Source of the DNA: Micromonospora sp. PLK6-60
GTDB lineage: Bacteria; Actinomycetota; Actinomycetes; Mycobacteriales; Micromonosporaceae
Direction of reading: 5' to 3'
Assembly: GCF_019890675.1 (NCBI RefSeq)
Contig: NZ_JAIOAA010000003.1
Span: forward strand, 124,001 to 188,000
DNA: 64,000 bases
The notes below the pieces were generated by a model. The model was given only the letters and a program-made list of their open reading frames with translations. It had not been told where the DNA came from and searched no databases. Positions 10,984 through 19,504 of this stretch are shown piece by piece (the first letter of the stretch is position 1; every line of letters starts with the position of its first letter). Position numbers and translations under genes: made by a program.

Positions 10984-12651
10984 GTGACGAGTGCGTCGAC
11001 AGCGCAGAGCGTGAGCACGGAGCCGGCCGGGGAGCCGACGGCGGGCGACACCGGGGCCGGGCGGCCGCCGGAGGCGGGCGGTGGTGGCGTCCCCGCCGTG
11101 GTGCGCCGCCGGCTGGCCACCGTCGAGGCGGGCCTCTCCCTGCACTCCTGGTTGGCCACCGGGGTGGTGGTGGCGATCGCGGCGATCCTGCGTTTCCTGC
11201 GGCTCAGCCACCCGCCGGGCAAGGTGTTCGACGAGACGTACTACGCCAAGGACGCCTGGGGCCTGGTCGACAAGGGCGTCGAGTGGAGCTACAAGGACAA
11301 CGGCCCGTCGTACGTGGTCCACCCGCCGCTGGGCAAGTGGCTGATCGGGCTCGGCGAGTGGGCTTTCGGCTACCAGGACGCGGAGAGCGGCGTCTCGGCG
11401 CCGGGGCACCTGCTGACCACCGCCCCGGAGTTCGGCTGGCGGGTCTCCGCGGCGATCGCCGGCACGCTGTCGGTGCTGCTGCTGGTCCGCATCGGCCGGC
11501 GGCTGTTCCGGTCCACCATGCTCGGCTGCGCCGCCGGGCTGCTGCTCGCCCTGGACGGCTTCCACCTGGTGCTGTCCCGCACCGCCATCCTCGACATCTT
11601 CCTGCTGCTGTTCGTGCTGGCCGCGTTCGGTGCGCTGGTGCTCGACCGGGACGCCCGTCGCCGCCGCTGGACGCGGGCGCTGGACGGCGGGCTGGATCCG
11701 GCCACCCCCGGGCGGGCGGGCCGACCGGCGGGCGGCTGGCGCGACTGGCCGTGGTGGCGACTGGCCGCCGGGGTGCTGCTCGGCTGCGCCTGCGCGGTGA
11801 AGTGGAGCGCGCTGTACTTCGTCCCGGCGTTCGCCCTGCTGGTGATCCTCTGGGAGGTCGGCGTCCGCCGCTCGGCCGGGGTACGCCGCCCGTGGCGGGA
11901 CGCCCTGCTGGACGAGCTGCCCTGGCTGGCCCTGGCCGGCGTGCTGATGGTGCTGACCTACGTCGCCACCTGGTCGGGTTGGCTGCTGACCGACATCGGC
12001 TACTACCGGGACGCCGCCCGCTACCCGAACAGCGGGCTGAGCGACAACCCGCTGTACAACCTCTGGAAATACCACGAGGCCGCGTACGGGTTCCACAAGC
12101 AGTTGGACGACCCGCACAAGTACCAGTCGTGGCCGTGGCAGTGGTTGCTGCTGGGCCGGCCGGTGGCGTTCCACTGGATCCAGCCCCCCAACTGCGGGGC
12201 CGCGAGCTGCGCGGAGGAGGTGCTGCTGCTCGGCACGCCGCTGCTCTGGTGGTCGTTCCTGCCGGCGCTGGCCGGGCTGGCCTGGCTGGGCGCGGCGCGC
12301 CGGGACTGGCGGGCCGGCGCGATCCTGCTTCCGGTGGCGGCCGGGCTGCTGCCCTGGTTCTGGTTCGCGCTGGACGGCCGGACGATGTTCTCGTTCTACG
12401 CCGCGCCGGTGCTGCCGTTCCTGGTGCTGGCGGTGGTCTACGTGCTCGGCGCGATCATCTCGCCGGCCGGCGCGCCGGCCGCCTCGATCGAGGACGGCTA
12501 CGACCGCCGGCTGGTGGGCGGGGTGATCGTCGGGGCGTACCTGCTGCTGGTGGCGCTCTGCTTCGCGTACTTCTACCCGATCTTCGTGGGGCAGCCGTTG
12601 CCGTACGACGGGTGGTCGGCGCGGATGTGGCTGGACGGCCGCTGGATCTGA
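10984..12651 (+). CDS. pmt: Polyprenol-phosphate-mannose protein O-mannosyltransferase (GT39)
   Basis: Integral membrane glycosyltransferase that moves mannose from polyprenyl-phosphate-mannose to Ser/Thr of exported proteins. It has 555 aa from GTG 10984. After a disordered N-terminus (1-55) and the first helix comes the catalytic DE pair in VFDETYYAKD (Asp83-Glu84), then HPPLGKW. About ten membrane helices follow, with the large extracytoplasmic loop ending in NCGAASCAEEVLLLGTP. It corresponds to M. tuberculosis Rv1002c and diverges from rsmI at a 92-base promoter region. Two hairpins follow the stop. Confidence 0.94.
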   Translation: MTSASTAQSVSTEPAGEPTAGDTGAGRPPEAGGGGVPAVVRRRLATVEAGLSLHSWLATGVVVAIAAILRFLRLSHPPGKVFDETYYAKDAWGLVDKGVEWSYKDNGPSYVVHPPLGKWLIGLGEWAFGYQDAESGVSAPGHLLTTAPEFGWRVSAAIAGTLSVLLLVRIGRRLFRSTMLGCAAGLLLALDGFHLVLSRTAILDIFLLLFVLAAFGALVLDRDARRRRWTRALDGGLDPATPGRAGRPAGGWRDWPWWRLAAGVLLGCACAVKWSALYFVPAFALLVILWEVGVRRSAGVRRPWRDALLDELPWLALAGVLMVLTYVATWSGWLLTDIGYYRDAARYPNSGLSDNPLYNLWKYHEAAYGFHKQLDDPHKYQSWPWQWLLLGRPVAFHWIQPPNCGAASCAEEVLLLGTPLLWWSFLPALAGLAWLGAARRDWRAGAILLPVAAGLLPWFWFALDGRTMFSFYAAPVLPFLVLAVVYVLGAIISPAGAPAASIEDGYDRRLVGGVIVGAYLLLVALCFAYFYPIFVGQPLPYDGWSARMWLDGRWI

Positions 12652-12738
12652 CCGCTCCCGGGGGAGCGGACGCAGGGCAGAGACAAAGACGCGCGCCCCG
12701 ATCGCCTGCCACGGGGGAAGCGGGCGATTGGGGCGCGC
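12652..12738 (+). terminator. Two successive hairpins after pmt
   Basis: A first 8-bp stem (CCGCTCCC against GGGAGCGG) is at 12652-12669, immediately after the stop. A second 16-bp stem with one G-U pair is at 12691-12706/12723-12738 (GCGCGCCCCGATCGCC against GGCGATTGGGGCGCGC, 16-base loop). It is followed by CACGAAAAGC rather than a U-run. Termination is the likely role. Confidence 0.65.
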
Positions 12739-12908
12739 ACGAAAAGCTTAACCACGGATGCAGCACCGGCACAACGGGTCAAGTTAAGTCAGATTTCTGA
12801 CGCATACATCGGGCGTCAAGAGGTTTACGACCGGCAACTGACCCTGCGCCACCCGTCGGCCACCCTCCGGTGCCGGCGGCGACCGTCCGCCCCCGGTGAT
12901 CATCCAAA

Positions 12909-14213
12909 GTGGATCTCACTACACTTCGCCCGGTGATCAACAAAAGAAGATCAACAGCCGTCCTTCTCGGACTGCTGGCCGCGACGGTGCTGACCGGCCC
13001 CCGGCCCGCGACGGCCGACGACACCACCGAGCCGGCGGCGGAACCACCGAAGGTCGAACTGGTGCTCGACGTCAGCGGCTCGATGCGGGCCCGGGACATC
13101 GACGGCCGGAGCCGGATCTCGGTGGCGCAGCAGGCGTTCAACGAGGTGGTCGACGCGCTGCCGGAGGAGACCCAGCTCGGCATCCGGGTCCTCGGCGCCA
13201 CCTACCGGGGCAAGGACAAGAAGCAGGGCTGCCTGGACACCCAGCAGATCGTGCCGGTCGGCCCGGTGGACCGTACGCAGGCCAAGGCGGCGGTGGCCAC
13301 CCTGCGCCCGACCGGTTTCACCCCGGTCGGCCTGGCGCTGCGCTCCGCCGCGCGAGATCTCGGCACCGGCAGCACCGCCCGGCGGATCGTGCTGATCACC
13401 GACGGCGAGGACACCTGCGCCCCGCCCGACCCCTGCGACGTGGCCCGGGAACTGGCCGCCCAGGGCACCCGGCTGGTGGTGGACACCCTCGGCCTGGCGC
13501 CGGACGCGAAGGTACGCCGGCAGCTGCTCTGCATCGCCGGCGCGACCGGCGGCACGTACACCGCGGCGGAGAGCGCCGAGGAGCTGACCGGCCGGATCAA
13601 GCAGCTCGTCGACCGGGCCAAGGACACGTACACCGCCGCACCGACCGTGGTCGACGGCGCCGACGGCTGCGCCGGGGCCCCGCTGCTCTCCCCCGGCGTC
13701 TACACCGACCGGCAGGAGTTCTCCGCGCACCGCTGGTACCGGGTGCCGGTGCCGCCCGGCCAGGAACTGCGCGCCTCGGTCAGCGTGGCCCTCGACCGCC
13801 CGGTACGCCCCGACTACGGCGTCCTGCTGCGGGCCACCACCGGCGACGGCCGGGAACTGGTCCGGGGCGTGGACGCCGGCAGCGGCCGCACCGACGTGAT
13901 CTCCGCCGGGCTGCGCTGGTCCGACCCGTCCGCCGCGCCGTCGCCGCGACCGAGCGCGGGCACCCTGATCGAGCCGGACGTCGTCTGCCTGGTGGTCAGC
14001 AACGCGTTCGCCCCCCGCTCGGGTACCGAGGCCAAGCCGGGCATGCCGGTCGAGCTGACCATCGGCGTGGTCGCCGCCTCACCGGCTCCGACCGGGCCGG
14101 ACCTGGGCCGGGGCTGGTTGCTGCTCGCCCTGCTGACCGTGGCCGGGCTGCTCACCGGGCTGCTCACCGGCCTGCTCACCCGCTGGTGGGTCGCCACCTG
14201 GAGGGAGAACTGA
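12909..14213 (+). CDS. Secreted/membrane von Willebrand factor A domain protein
   Basis: 434 aa from GTG 12909; GTG 12933 (start of VINKRRS) is an equally plausible start just ahead of the signal peptide. A hydrophobic leader (STAVLLGLLAATVLTG) precedes the VWA domain. Its metal-ion-dependent adhesion site DVSGS is at residues 54-58, and its later metal residues are in TPVGLAL and ITDGEDTC. Four Cys in the VWA part could form disulfides. A jelly-roll-like region follows, and a C-terminal helix (LLLALLTVAGLLTGLLTGLL) with a basic tail anchors it in the membrane. It is co-transcribed with the next gene, two bases downstream. The role is unknown; such proteins bind ligands at the cell surface. 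Confidence 0.85.
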   Translation: MDLTTLRPVINKRRSTAVLLGLLAATVLTGPRPATADDTTEPAAEPPKVELVLDVSGSMRARDIDGRSRISVAQQAFNEVVDALPEETQLGIRVLGATYRGKDKKQGCLDTQQIVPVGPVDRTQAKAAVATLRPTGFTPVGLALRSAARDLGTGSTARRIVLITDGEDTCAPPDPCDVARELAAQGTRLVVDTLGLAPDAKVRRQLLCIAGATGGTYTAAESAEELTGRIKQLVDRAKDTYTAAPTVVDGADGCAGAPLLSPGVYTDRQEFSAHRWYRVPVPPGQELRASVSVALDRPVRPDYGVLLRATTGDGRELVRGVDAGSGRTDVISAGLRWSDPSAAPSPRPSAGTLIEPDVVCLVVSNAFAPRSGTEAKPGMPVELTIGVVAASPAPTGPDLGRGWLLLALLTVAGLLTGLLTGLLTRWWVATWREN

Positions 14214-14215
14214 GG

Positions 14216-14995
14216 ATGCGTACCCTGTCGATCGCCGCGGCGGCGTTGGTCGCCGCCGGTGGCCTGGCGCTGCCGGCCACCGCGGCCGGCGCCGCGCCCA
14301 CCCCCTCGCCCGGCGCCGAGACCGTCACCAAGGCCGGCACGGCGTTCCTGACCGCCACCCCGATCACCGCCGGCCAGCCGGTCCGGGTCGGCGCGTCCAC
14401 CGGCGACCACCTCTACTGGTCGTTCACCGCCGGGGCCGGCCAGGTGCACGAGATCACCGCCACGGTCTCCTTCCCCCGGCCACGCACCGGCCCGTCCACC
14501 TGGTCGGTGGACGTCTTCGACGGGCTGCGCCGCCGGCAGGCCTGCACCGCCGGGGCGCAGACCCCGACGGTCGCCGCCGCCACGGACAGCGTCGCCCTCG
14601 GCTGCCGGCTGCCCGAGGTGCGGCCCTGGGCCGAGGCGTGGTCGGCCGACCCGTTGCCCGGCACCTACTACGTGCGGCTGTCCGTGGTGAACCTGCCGGA
14701 ACCCGACCTCGGCCTGCCGGTCGACGTGGAGCTGCTGCTCTCCGCCACCGGCGACGGCGGGTCGTCGGCCGAGGACGGCGAGCTGAAGGTGCCGCTGACC
14801 GCCGACAACCGGGCCGGCCGGGTGTTGACCGCCGAACCGACCCCGGCCCCGCTCGCCGACGACGGCGGCAGCGGCCTCACCGGCTGGCTGCCCGAGCCGG
14901 GCTCGCGCTGGGTCTGGACGACGGTCGGCGGGATCCTCGCCGCGGTGGCCGGAGTGGTCGGATTCGCGCTGACCCGCCGCCCGCGCCGCCCCTGA
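14216..14995 (+). CDS. Exported membrane-anchored protein coupled to the VWA protein
   Basis: 259 aa from ATG 14216, with GGAGGGAG upstream overlapping the end of the preceding gene. Its start is 2 bases after that gene's TGA, so translation is coupled. It has a signal peptide (LSIAAAALVAAGGLALPATAAGA), an extracytoplasmic beta-rich domain (residues about 30-190) with YWSFTAGAGQVHEI and GTYYVRLSVVNL motifs, a Pro/Ala linker, and a C-terminal helix near 228-252 followed by RRPRRP. The beta domain resembles the part after the VWA domain in its neighbour, which suggests a paired complex. No family name is known to me. Confidence 0.8.
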   Translation: MRTLSIAAAALVAAGGLALPATAAGAAPTPSPGAETVTKAGTAFLTATPITAGQPVRVGASTGDHLYWSFTAGAGQVHEITATVSFPRPRTGPSTWSVDVFDGLRRRQACTAGAQTPTVAAATDSVALGCRLPEVRPWAEAWSADPLPGTYYVRLSVVNLPEPDLGLPVDVELLLSATGDGGSSAEDGELKVPLTADNRAGRVLTAEPTPAPLADDGGSGLTGWLPEPGSRWVWTTVGGILAAVAGVVGFALTRRPRRP

Positions 14996-15060
14996 CCAGC
15001 ACGGCCCCCTGACCAGCACGGCCCTTGACCAGCACGGCCCTTGACCAGCACGGCCCTTGA
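14993..15060. repeat. Minisatellite of 16-17-bp units
   Basis: Four full tandem copies of TGACCAGCACGGCCC plus C/T variants and a fifth partial one. The first TGA is the stop codon of the preceding gene. Nothing coding is seen. Confidence 0.8.
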
Positions 15061-15107
15061 CCGGCGCTGGTCACGGTCCGTGATCAGGTAGCCGGCGGAG
15101 ACCCCCA

Positions 15108-15157
15108 CGAGCGTGATACCTCAGAGGTATTTTTATGACTCTGAGGTATCACGCTCG
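15108..15157. repeat. 50-bp palindrome with perfect 19-bp stem
   Basis: Arms CGAGCGTGATACCTCAGAG and its exact complement flank a 12-base AT-rich loop (GTATTTTTATGA). It is unlike the GGGGCCCC repeats in sequence. It could act as a terminator for the VWA operon or be a mobile palindromic repeat. The tandem repeats on either side make the whole 14996-15380 gap repetitive; I see no gene in it. Confidence 0.85.
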
Positions 15158-15181
15158 CGCGGGCAGCCGGTGGCGACGCGC

Positions 15182-15270
15182 GACCCGCCGGCAACCGCCG
15201 GCAACGCGACCACGCGGGACCCGCCGGCAACCGCCGGCAACGCGACCACGCGGGACCCGCCGGCAACGCG
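15182..15270. repeat. 36-bp tandem repeat, two and a half copies
   Basis: Unit 15182-15217 (begins GACCCGCCGGCAACCG) is repeated exactly at 15218-15253 and partly from 15254. Each unit itself contains CCGCCGGCAA twice. The units abut without spacers, so this is not a CRISPR array. Confidence 0.85.
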
Positions 15271-15380
15271 CGACCCCGGCCAACGCCGCGGCGTCGTCCG
15301 GCGACCGCGAGCCGACGACCGCGAGCCGGCGACCGGCGACCCGAGCGGCCCCATCCGCCCCGGCGGTGCGAACGATGCCG

Positions 15381-15650
15381 TCAGGCGCCGCGCGGGCCGC
15401 GCGGCACCCAGCCGATGAAGCGGCTCCGCAGCGCCGGCGCCGGCGCGCCGCGCAGGTCCTCGGTCGCGGCCGCCAGACAGGAACCCAGGTAGACGCTGAG
15501 CGAGGCGCGGTCGATTTCGTACTCGCGCAGCAGTCGCTCGCGCTTCGGCGGGCAGGGCCAGTCCTCGCCGCAGGAATCACAGGTCCACCCGGGTGTCACC
15601 GGGACGTGCTCGTCGGGCCAACGGCCGGGTGGTTCCGCGCCTGCGGTCAT
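15381..15650 (-). CDS. Conserved small actinobacterial protein with WxCxxCGxxWPC motif
   Basis: 89 aa. The core GWTCDSCGEDWPCPPKRERLL carries three cysteines in a pattern I associate with short uncharacterised actinobacterial proteins that sometimes sit beside flavin reductases. A helical stretch (REYEIDRASLSVYLGSCLAAATEDL) follows, then RFIGW near the end. It probably binds metal or iron through the cysteines; this is inference. It is isolated between the repeats and a divergent region, with no operon partner. Confidence 0.7.
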   Translation of the reverse strand: MTAGAEPPGRWPDEHVPVTPGWTCDSCGEDWPCPPKRERLLREYEIDRASLSVYLGSCLAAATEDLRGAPAPALRSRFIGWVPRGPRGA

Positions 15651-15882
15651 GCAACTCCCCTTCGCCCGCGCTCGGCGACGGCCGGCCCAGCGGGCGCCGT
15701 CACCCTCGACAGTGGATGCGAACCAGCGATGTCGACCAGGAAGCGCCGCGCAACGCTCTGGCGTTACACGGATGCGGTACGTTCACCTGCCATGGCCCTC
15801 CCCACCCTGACCGCCGGCCGGATCCCGGCCCGGCGGACCGCTCGGCGGGACCAGGCACGGGCGCGGCCGAGGAGTGCCGGCG

Positions 15883-16539
15883 ATGCGTGACCTGTTGCCG
15901 CCGGCGGTCGCCGTGGCAGTGGCCGGCCCGGCGGACTGGGCCGGCGAGCTGCTGCCGGACGAGCGGGCCTGCCTCGGCGAGCGGGCGGTGGCGAGCCGGC
16001 GGCGGGACTTCACCGCCGGGCGGGTCTGCGCCCGGCGGGCGATGGCCACGCTGGGCCTTCCGCCGGCGGCCGTGCCGGCGGCGGCCGACCGCTCGCCGGT
16101 CTGGCCGGCGGGGGTGGTCGGCGCGATCACCCACACCCGGGACTACTGCGCCGCCGCGGCGGCGCGCTCCGCCGACGTCCGGTCCGTGGGCCTGGACGCC
16201 GAGCGACACAAGACCCTGAGCCCGGAGGTACGCCGGGTGATCTGCCTGCCCGAGGAGGAGGACCACTGTGCCCGGCTGCCCGCCGGCACCTGCTGGCAGA
16301 TGGTGATCTTCAGCGCCAAGGAGACCGTCTACAAGGTGTGGCACCCGATCGTGCGGGACTGGTTGGACTTCCTCGACGCCCGGGTGGAGCTGGACCCGGC
16401 GGCGGGCACCTTCACCGCCCGGATCGCCCCGGCCCGGCTGGACGCCGCTGCGGCGCTGCGCCCACCGGCCGTGCTGACCGGGCGCTTCACCGTGGCGGAC
16501 GGCCTGGTCCGCACCGCCGCCGTCCTGCGACACGACTGA
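15883..16539 (+). CDS. 4'-phosphopantetheinyl transferase (EntD/Sfp-like)
   Basis: Transfers phosphopantetheine from CoA to the conserved serine of acyl or peptidyl carrier proteins. ATG 15883 has GAGGAG 8 bases upstream, giving 218 aa. The Mg-binding VGLDAE motif is near residues 102-107, and the second signature FSAKETVYKVW near 143-153 contains the catalytic Lys-Glu pair. GAITHTRDYC matches the usual GSITHT/S segment. The length and motifs fit the EntD/NpT branch of the superfamily used in siderophore and polyketide/peptide assembly. No biosynthetic cluster is present here, so it is probably a housekeeping or trans-acting activator. Confidence 0.92.
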   Translation: MRDLLPPAVAVAVAGPADWAGELLPDERACLGERAVASRRRDFTAGRVCARRAMATLGLPPAAVPAAADRSPVWPAGVVGAITHTRDYCAAAAARSADVRSVGLDAERHKTLSPEVRRVICLPEEEDHCARLPAGTCWQMVIFSAKETVYKVWHPIVRDWLDFLDARVELDPAAGTFTARIAPARLDAAAALRPPAVLTGRFTVADGLVRTAAVLRHD

Positions 16540-16548
16540 GGCGAGGGC

Positions 16549-17133
16549 TCACGAGTCGGCCGGCACGCCCGCCTCCAGCTGCCCGATCATCGGACCCAGC
16601 AGCTCGTTCAGCTCGCGGACCAGCACGGTGAGGGCGCGGCGGGCGGCGGCTTCCGGGGCGTCGCCGGGCCCCTCGGGCGCCGGAGGCAGGTCGGTGAACG
16701 GAATCGGCGCCTCCACCAGCAGCGACGCCCGCAGGTGGGGTGCCCGGGTCAGATCCTGTTCGGACGGGGGCGCGTACTGGCCGAAGAGCTGCGGCCAGTC
16801 CCGCCAGCCCCGGTCGCGGCACCACTGCCGGGTGTGGGTCAGCTCCGCCGGCCACGGCGCCACCAGCGACACCTGGCAGGTAAGCGTGCCGTCCCAGGGG
16901 CTGCGCCGCAGCGCCGCCGAGGTGACCCGCCGGTGCCATCGGACGTAGCCCGGGGACAGCTCGGTGGCGACCCGCCAGGCGGCCACCGCGAAGCCGATCG
17001 GGGCGAAGTCGCCCCAGGTGCCGGTGAACTCGTCGAGCCGGCGGCGCACCTCGGCGGCGTACCGGCTGCGCCCGTCCGGGGCGTGTTCCCGGTCGTAGTT
17101 GTCGTCCAGCCAGAACACCTGCGACCCGGCCAC
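16549..17133 (-). CDS. Hypothetical protein, 194 aa
   Basis: The start is GTG 17133 with AGGGAGG close upstream; the frame is open further but that part is antisense to the next gene. The protein is soluble and tryptophan-rich (VFWLDDNYDREH, WRVATELSPGYVRWHRRVTSAA, RQWCRDRGWRDWPQLFGQY), with a helical C-terminus (ALTVLVRELNELLGPMIGQLEAG). I recognise no family. It converges with the phosphopantetheinyl transferase (9-base gap) and diverges from the following gene. Confidence 0.75.
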   Translation of the reverse strand: MAGSQVFWLDDNYDREHAPDGRSRYAAEVRRRLDEFTGTWGDFAPIGFAVAAWRVATELSPGYVRWHRRVTSAALRRSPWDGTLTCQVSLVAPWPAELTHTRQWCRDRGWRDWPQLFGQYAPPSEQDLTRAPHLRASLLVEAPIPFTDLPPAPEGPGDAPEAAARRALTVLVRELNELLGPMIGQLEAGVPADS

Positions 17134-17250
17134 CGGACCTCCCTGGATAGGTTCACCGCCCAGTGTGCCGCCGCCCGGCCCGTACGGATGACCCGCAACG
17201 CGCCGGGCGGCTTCTGCCGCCGAAGGTGAGGTTCCTGCGACCATGGCGGC

Positions 17251-17679
17251 GTGGACGACGACGCGGACAAGAAGGTGCTGCGCCTGATCGGCTACTGGAC
17301 CGGTCCCGGGCAGGAGGATTGGCCGGATCCGGCGGCGTTCGTGGACCGCGATGCGGACCCGGCAGCCCGGGAGCGGGTGGTGGCGTACCTGCGGGCGGGC
17401 ACGACCTGCATGACCACCACGGGGACCGCCCGGTGCCGGCTCTGCGGTGAGCCGAACGGTTCGGCCGAGCTGACCGACGGGCGGCACTTCGTCTGGCCGG
17501 AGGGTCTCGCGCACTACGTCGAGGCGCACCACCTGCGGCTGCCCGACGAGGTGGTCGGCCTGATGGACGAGCCACCCGCTGCGGTCGACCCGGTCTCGTT
17601 CGAGCGGGACCTCTTCGACACCGGCCGGCTCGCCATCGACGACTCGTGGTGGCTCTCGGCGGGCCGCCCGGTCGCCTGA
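17251..17679 (+). CDS. Conserved hypothetical protein with CxxC and HFVWPEGLAHYVE motif
   Basis: 142 aa from GTG 17251. CRLCG near residue 62, then NGSAELTDGRHFVWPEGLAHYVEAHHLRLP, is a strongly patterned core. A Cys pair plus His residues suggests metal binding. I recall similar uncharacterised actinobacterial proteins but no function. It is soluble, with acidic ends. It diverges from the 194-aa gene. Confidence 0.75.
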   Translation: MDDDADKKVLRLIGYWTGPGQEDWPDPAAFVDRDADPAARERVVAYLRAGTTCMTTTGTARCRLCGEPNGSAELTDGRHFVWPEGLAHYVEAHHLRLPDEVVGLMDEPPAAVDPVSFERDLFDTGRLAIDDSWWLSAGRPVA

Positions 17680-17805
17680 CCGAGCCGGCGACGGTGTCAC
17701 CCGATCGGGTGACAGGGGTGGCTATCGGGGGCGGGCCCGGCGCGGTGTCGACTGGTATGAGAAACCGACATACCGGCACATACGCGCCAAGGCAGGCGGT
17801 TCTTG

Positions 17806-18300
17806 ATGGTCTTCGAGCTGAGCAGGCACCGGTGGGAGCTCCCACTGGATCACCCCGGCCCGTGCGGAGATCCGACGCTCGAGATCGTCGAGTGGCGGGC
17901 GAGGTTCGGCCACCAACTGGTGCTGTGTGACGGCGAGGGTCTTCCGTTGGCCGAGCTTCCCGCACGGGTGGCCGCCCCCGACGTCAGCTTCACCGCCTTC
18001 GTCAGCTGGGCCGGGTTCGACCCGGCCGACGTGGCGCTGGCCGACACGCCGGGCCACGAGGCGTACCGGCCGGTGTTGACCCGGGTGCGCGCGGCGCTGG
18101 TGGACCACCTCGCGCGGCGGGCGCGGGAGCGGTCGGCTGCCCCCGGTCGCCCCGGCCCGGCCGCCCGGCCCGCGCCGCGCCCGTGGCCCGCGACCGACGG
18201 CCGCCGGACGACCGCCTCGCCGGCCGCTCCTGGCCGCCGGACCGATCCGGCCCGGGCCACCGTGGCGACCGCCTATCCCGGCGTGTCCCGACGCGGCTAG
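17806..18300 (+). CDS. Hypothetical protein with Arg/Pro-rich tail
   Basis: 164 aa from ATG 17806 (a TTG one codon earlier is possible). Residues 1-105 look folded (FELSRHRWELPLDHPGPCG, EIVEWRARFGHQLVLCD, FTAFVSWAGFDPADVAL). The remaining about 60 residues are Arg/Pro/Ala-rich and probably disordered. No family is recognised. An 11-base AT-richer patch upstream (GTATGAGAAACCGACATA) may hold the promoter. It converges on the sigma-factor pair with a 12-bp-stem hairpin between. Confidence 0.6.
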   Translation: MVFELSRHRWELPLDHPGPCGDPTLEIVEWRARFGHQLVLCDGEGLPLAELPARVAAPDVSFTAFVSWAGFDPADVALADTPGHEAYRPVLTRVRAALVDHLARRARERSAAPGRPGPAARPAPRPWPATDGRRTTASPAAPGRRTDPARATVATAYPGVSRRG

Positions 18301-18310
18301 CTTGGCGCGC

Positions 18311-18349
18311 GATCGGGTCCGCCCGCCCGATCGGCGAGCGGACCCGATC
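18311..18349. terminator. Bidirectional hairpin between convergent genes
   Basis: Perfect 12-bp stem (GATCGGGTCCGC against GCGGACCCGATC) with a 15-base loop, placed between two converging stops. Confidence 0.65.
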
Positions 18350-18371
18350 CCATGGCTCAGCTACCCGGGCC

Positions 18372-19493
18372 TCAGCGGAGACCGGGCGCCTGGGGCTTCG
18401 CGTCCGACCACTCGGCCGCGAGGATCACGCTGTCGCGCCGCTTGAGCTTCTCCCCGGCGGTCCGGCCCGATTCCTCCTCGACCGCCCGCACCAGATGGGT
18501 GTCCGGGTCGATGATCATCCGGCTGCGGTAGTAGGCCGGGCTCGTCTCGGTGTACTCCAGTCCGATTCCCGTCCGGCCGGCCTGGTCCCGCACCGTCCCG
18601 ACGGCGCGCAGCCCGGGGATGTCCGCCAGCGCCCGGAACGCCGCGGCCCGCACCTTCGGCGGTGCCGGCACTTCGAGCAAGAGCTGGCTGAGCACGCCGA
18701 ACGCGGCACGCTCGGCGTCCGGGCCGGCCGAGGCGAGCCGCGCCTTCCGTACCTGCTGGTCCACCCACGCGCGCAGCCGCGCCGGGTCGTCGGGCAGCTC
18801 CCGCACCTGGGCGAGCCGCAGACCGCCCAGGTCGAGCAGGTAGCTGACCGGTTCGGTGTTGCGCGACAGCTCTCCGGCGGCCGGCTTCGTGGAGAGGATC
18901 TGGTCCCGTCCGGTGACGGTGTCCCCCGGCCCGAGGTTCCATTCGGTGGGCGACCCCGCCGCCTTCCACTTCCGCTCGTCGGCCTCGGTGGCCGGCTTCA
19001 CCCCCAGGTCGCGGTAGCCGTTCCATCCGTCGTCCGTGGCGGCACCCGGGTCCCACGTCTCGATCACGCGGCGTGCCGCCAGTTGGTAGCCGTCGACCCG
19101 GATGTTGGGCAGGACCAACAGCTTCCGCACCCGCCAGTACCTACCGCTCTCCGGGGCCGCCTCCGCGCGGGTGGCCGCCGCCAACAGGATCTCCGGCGCC
19201 GAGCGCGCGGAGCCGGCCGGTCCGCCGGTGGCGGGACCGGCGACGGCCGGGGGTCCGCTCGGCGGTTGCGGCGGCGCGGCCGACAACGCGGGAATCACCA
19301 GGGTCACCGCGGCGGCGGCCCCGATCACCCCGGTGCCGACGAGCGACCAGCGCGCCGTACGCCGCGTCGGCCGCGCCGGCCCGGCCAGCGGCGCGCGCAG
19401 CACCGATTCGAGCACCTGCTGCCCTTCGCGGCCGGCCGACCAGCCGGCCGCGTCGAGCGGTCGCGCGCTACGTACGAGATCGTCAACCTTCAT
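18372..19493 (-). CDS. CU044_5270-type membrane protein, partner of ECF sigma factor
   Basis: 373 aa from ATG 19493, preceded by AAGGAGC. The cytoplasmic N-terminus (MKVDDLVRSARPLDAAGW) is followed by one membrane helix near residues 47-70 and a Pro/Ala linker. A large extracytoplasmic domain then carries WRVRKLL, DIPGLRAVGTVRDQAGRTGIGLEY and MIIDPDTHLVRAVEE, the pattern of CU044_5270-family proteins. These usually follow an ECF sigma factor, and here the stop of the sigma gene lies 11 bases upstream. It probably restrains or senses for that sigma factor; this is inferred from context. Confidence 0.85.
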   Translation of the reverse strand: MKVDDLVRSARPLDAAGWSAGREGQQVLESVLRAPLAGPARPTRRTARWSLVGTGVIGAAAAVTLVIPALSAAPPQPPSGPPAVAGPATGGPAGSARSAPEILLAAATRAEAAPESGRYWRVRKLLVLPNIRVDGYQLAARRVIETWDPGAATDDGWNGYRDLGVKPATEADERKWKAAGSPTEWNLGPGDTVTGRDQILSTKPAAGELSRNTEPVSYLLDLGGLRLAQVRELPDDPARLRAWVDQQVRKARLASAGPDAERAAFGVLSQLLLEVPAPPKVRAAAFRALADIPGLRAVGTVRDQAGRTGIGLEYTETSPAYYRSRMIIDPDTHLVRAVEEESGRTAGEKLKRRDSVILAAEWSDAKPQAPGLR

Positions 19494-19504
19494 CGGAAGC
19501 TCCT

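Noticed and set aside
15182..15270. CRISPR-like array
   Set aside because: The 36-bp units abut directly with no spacers and no cas genes are present.
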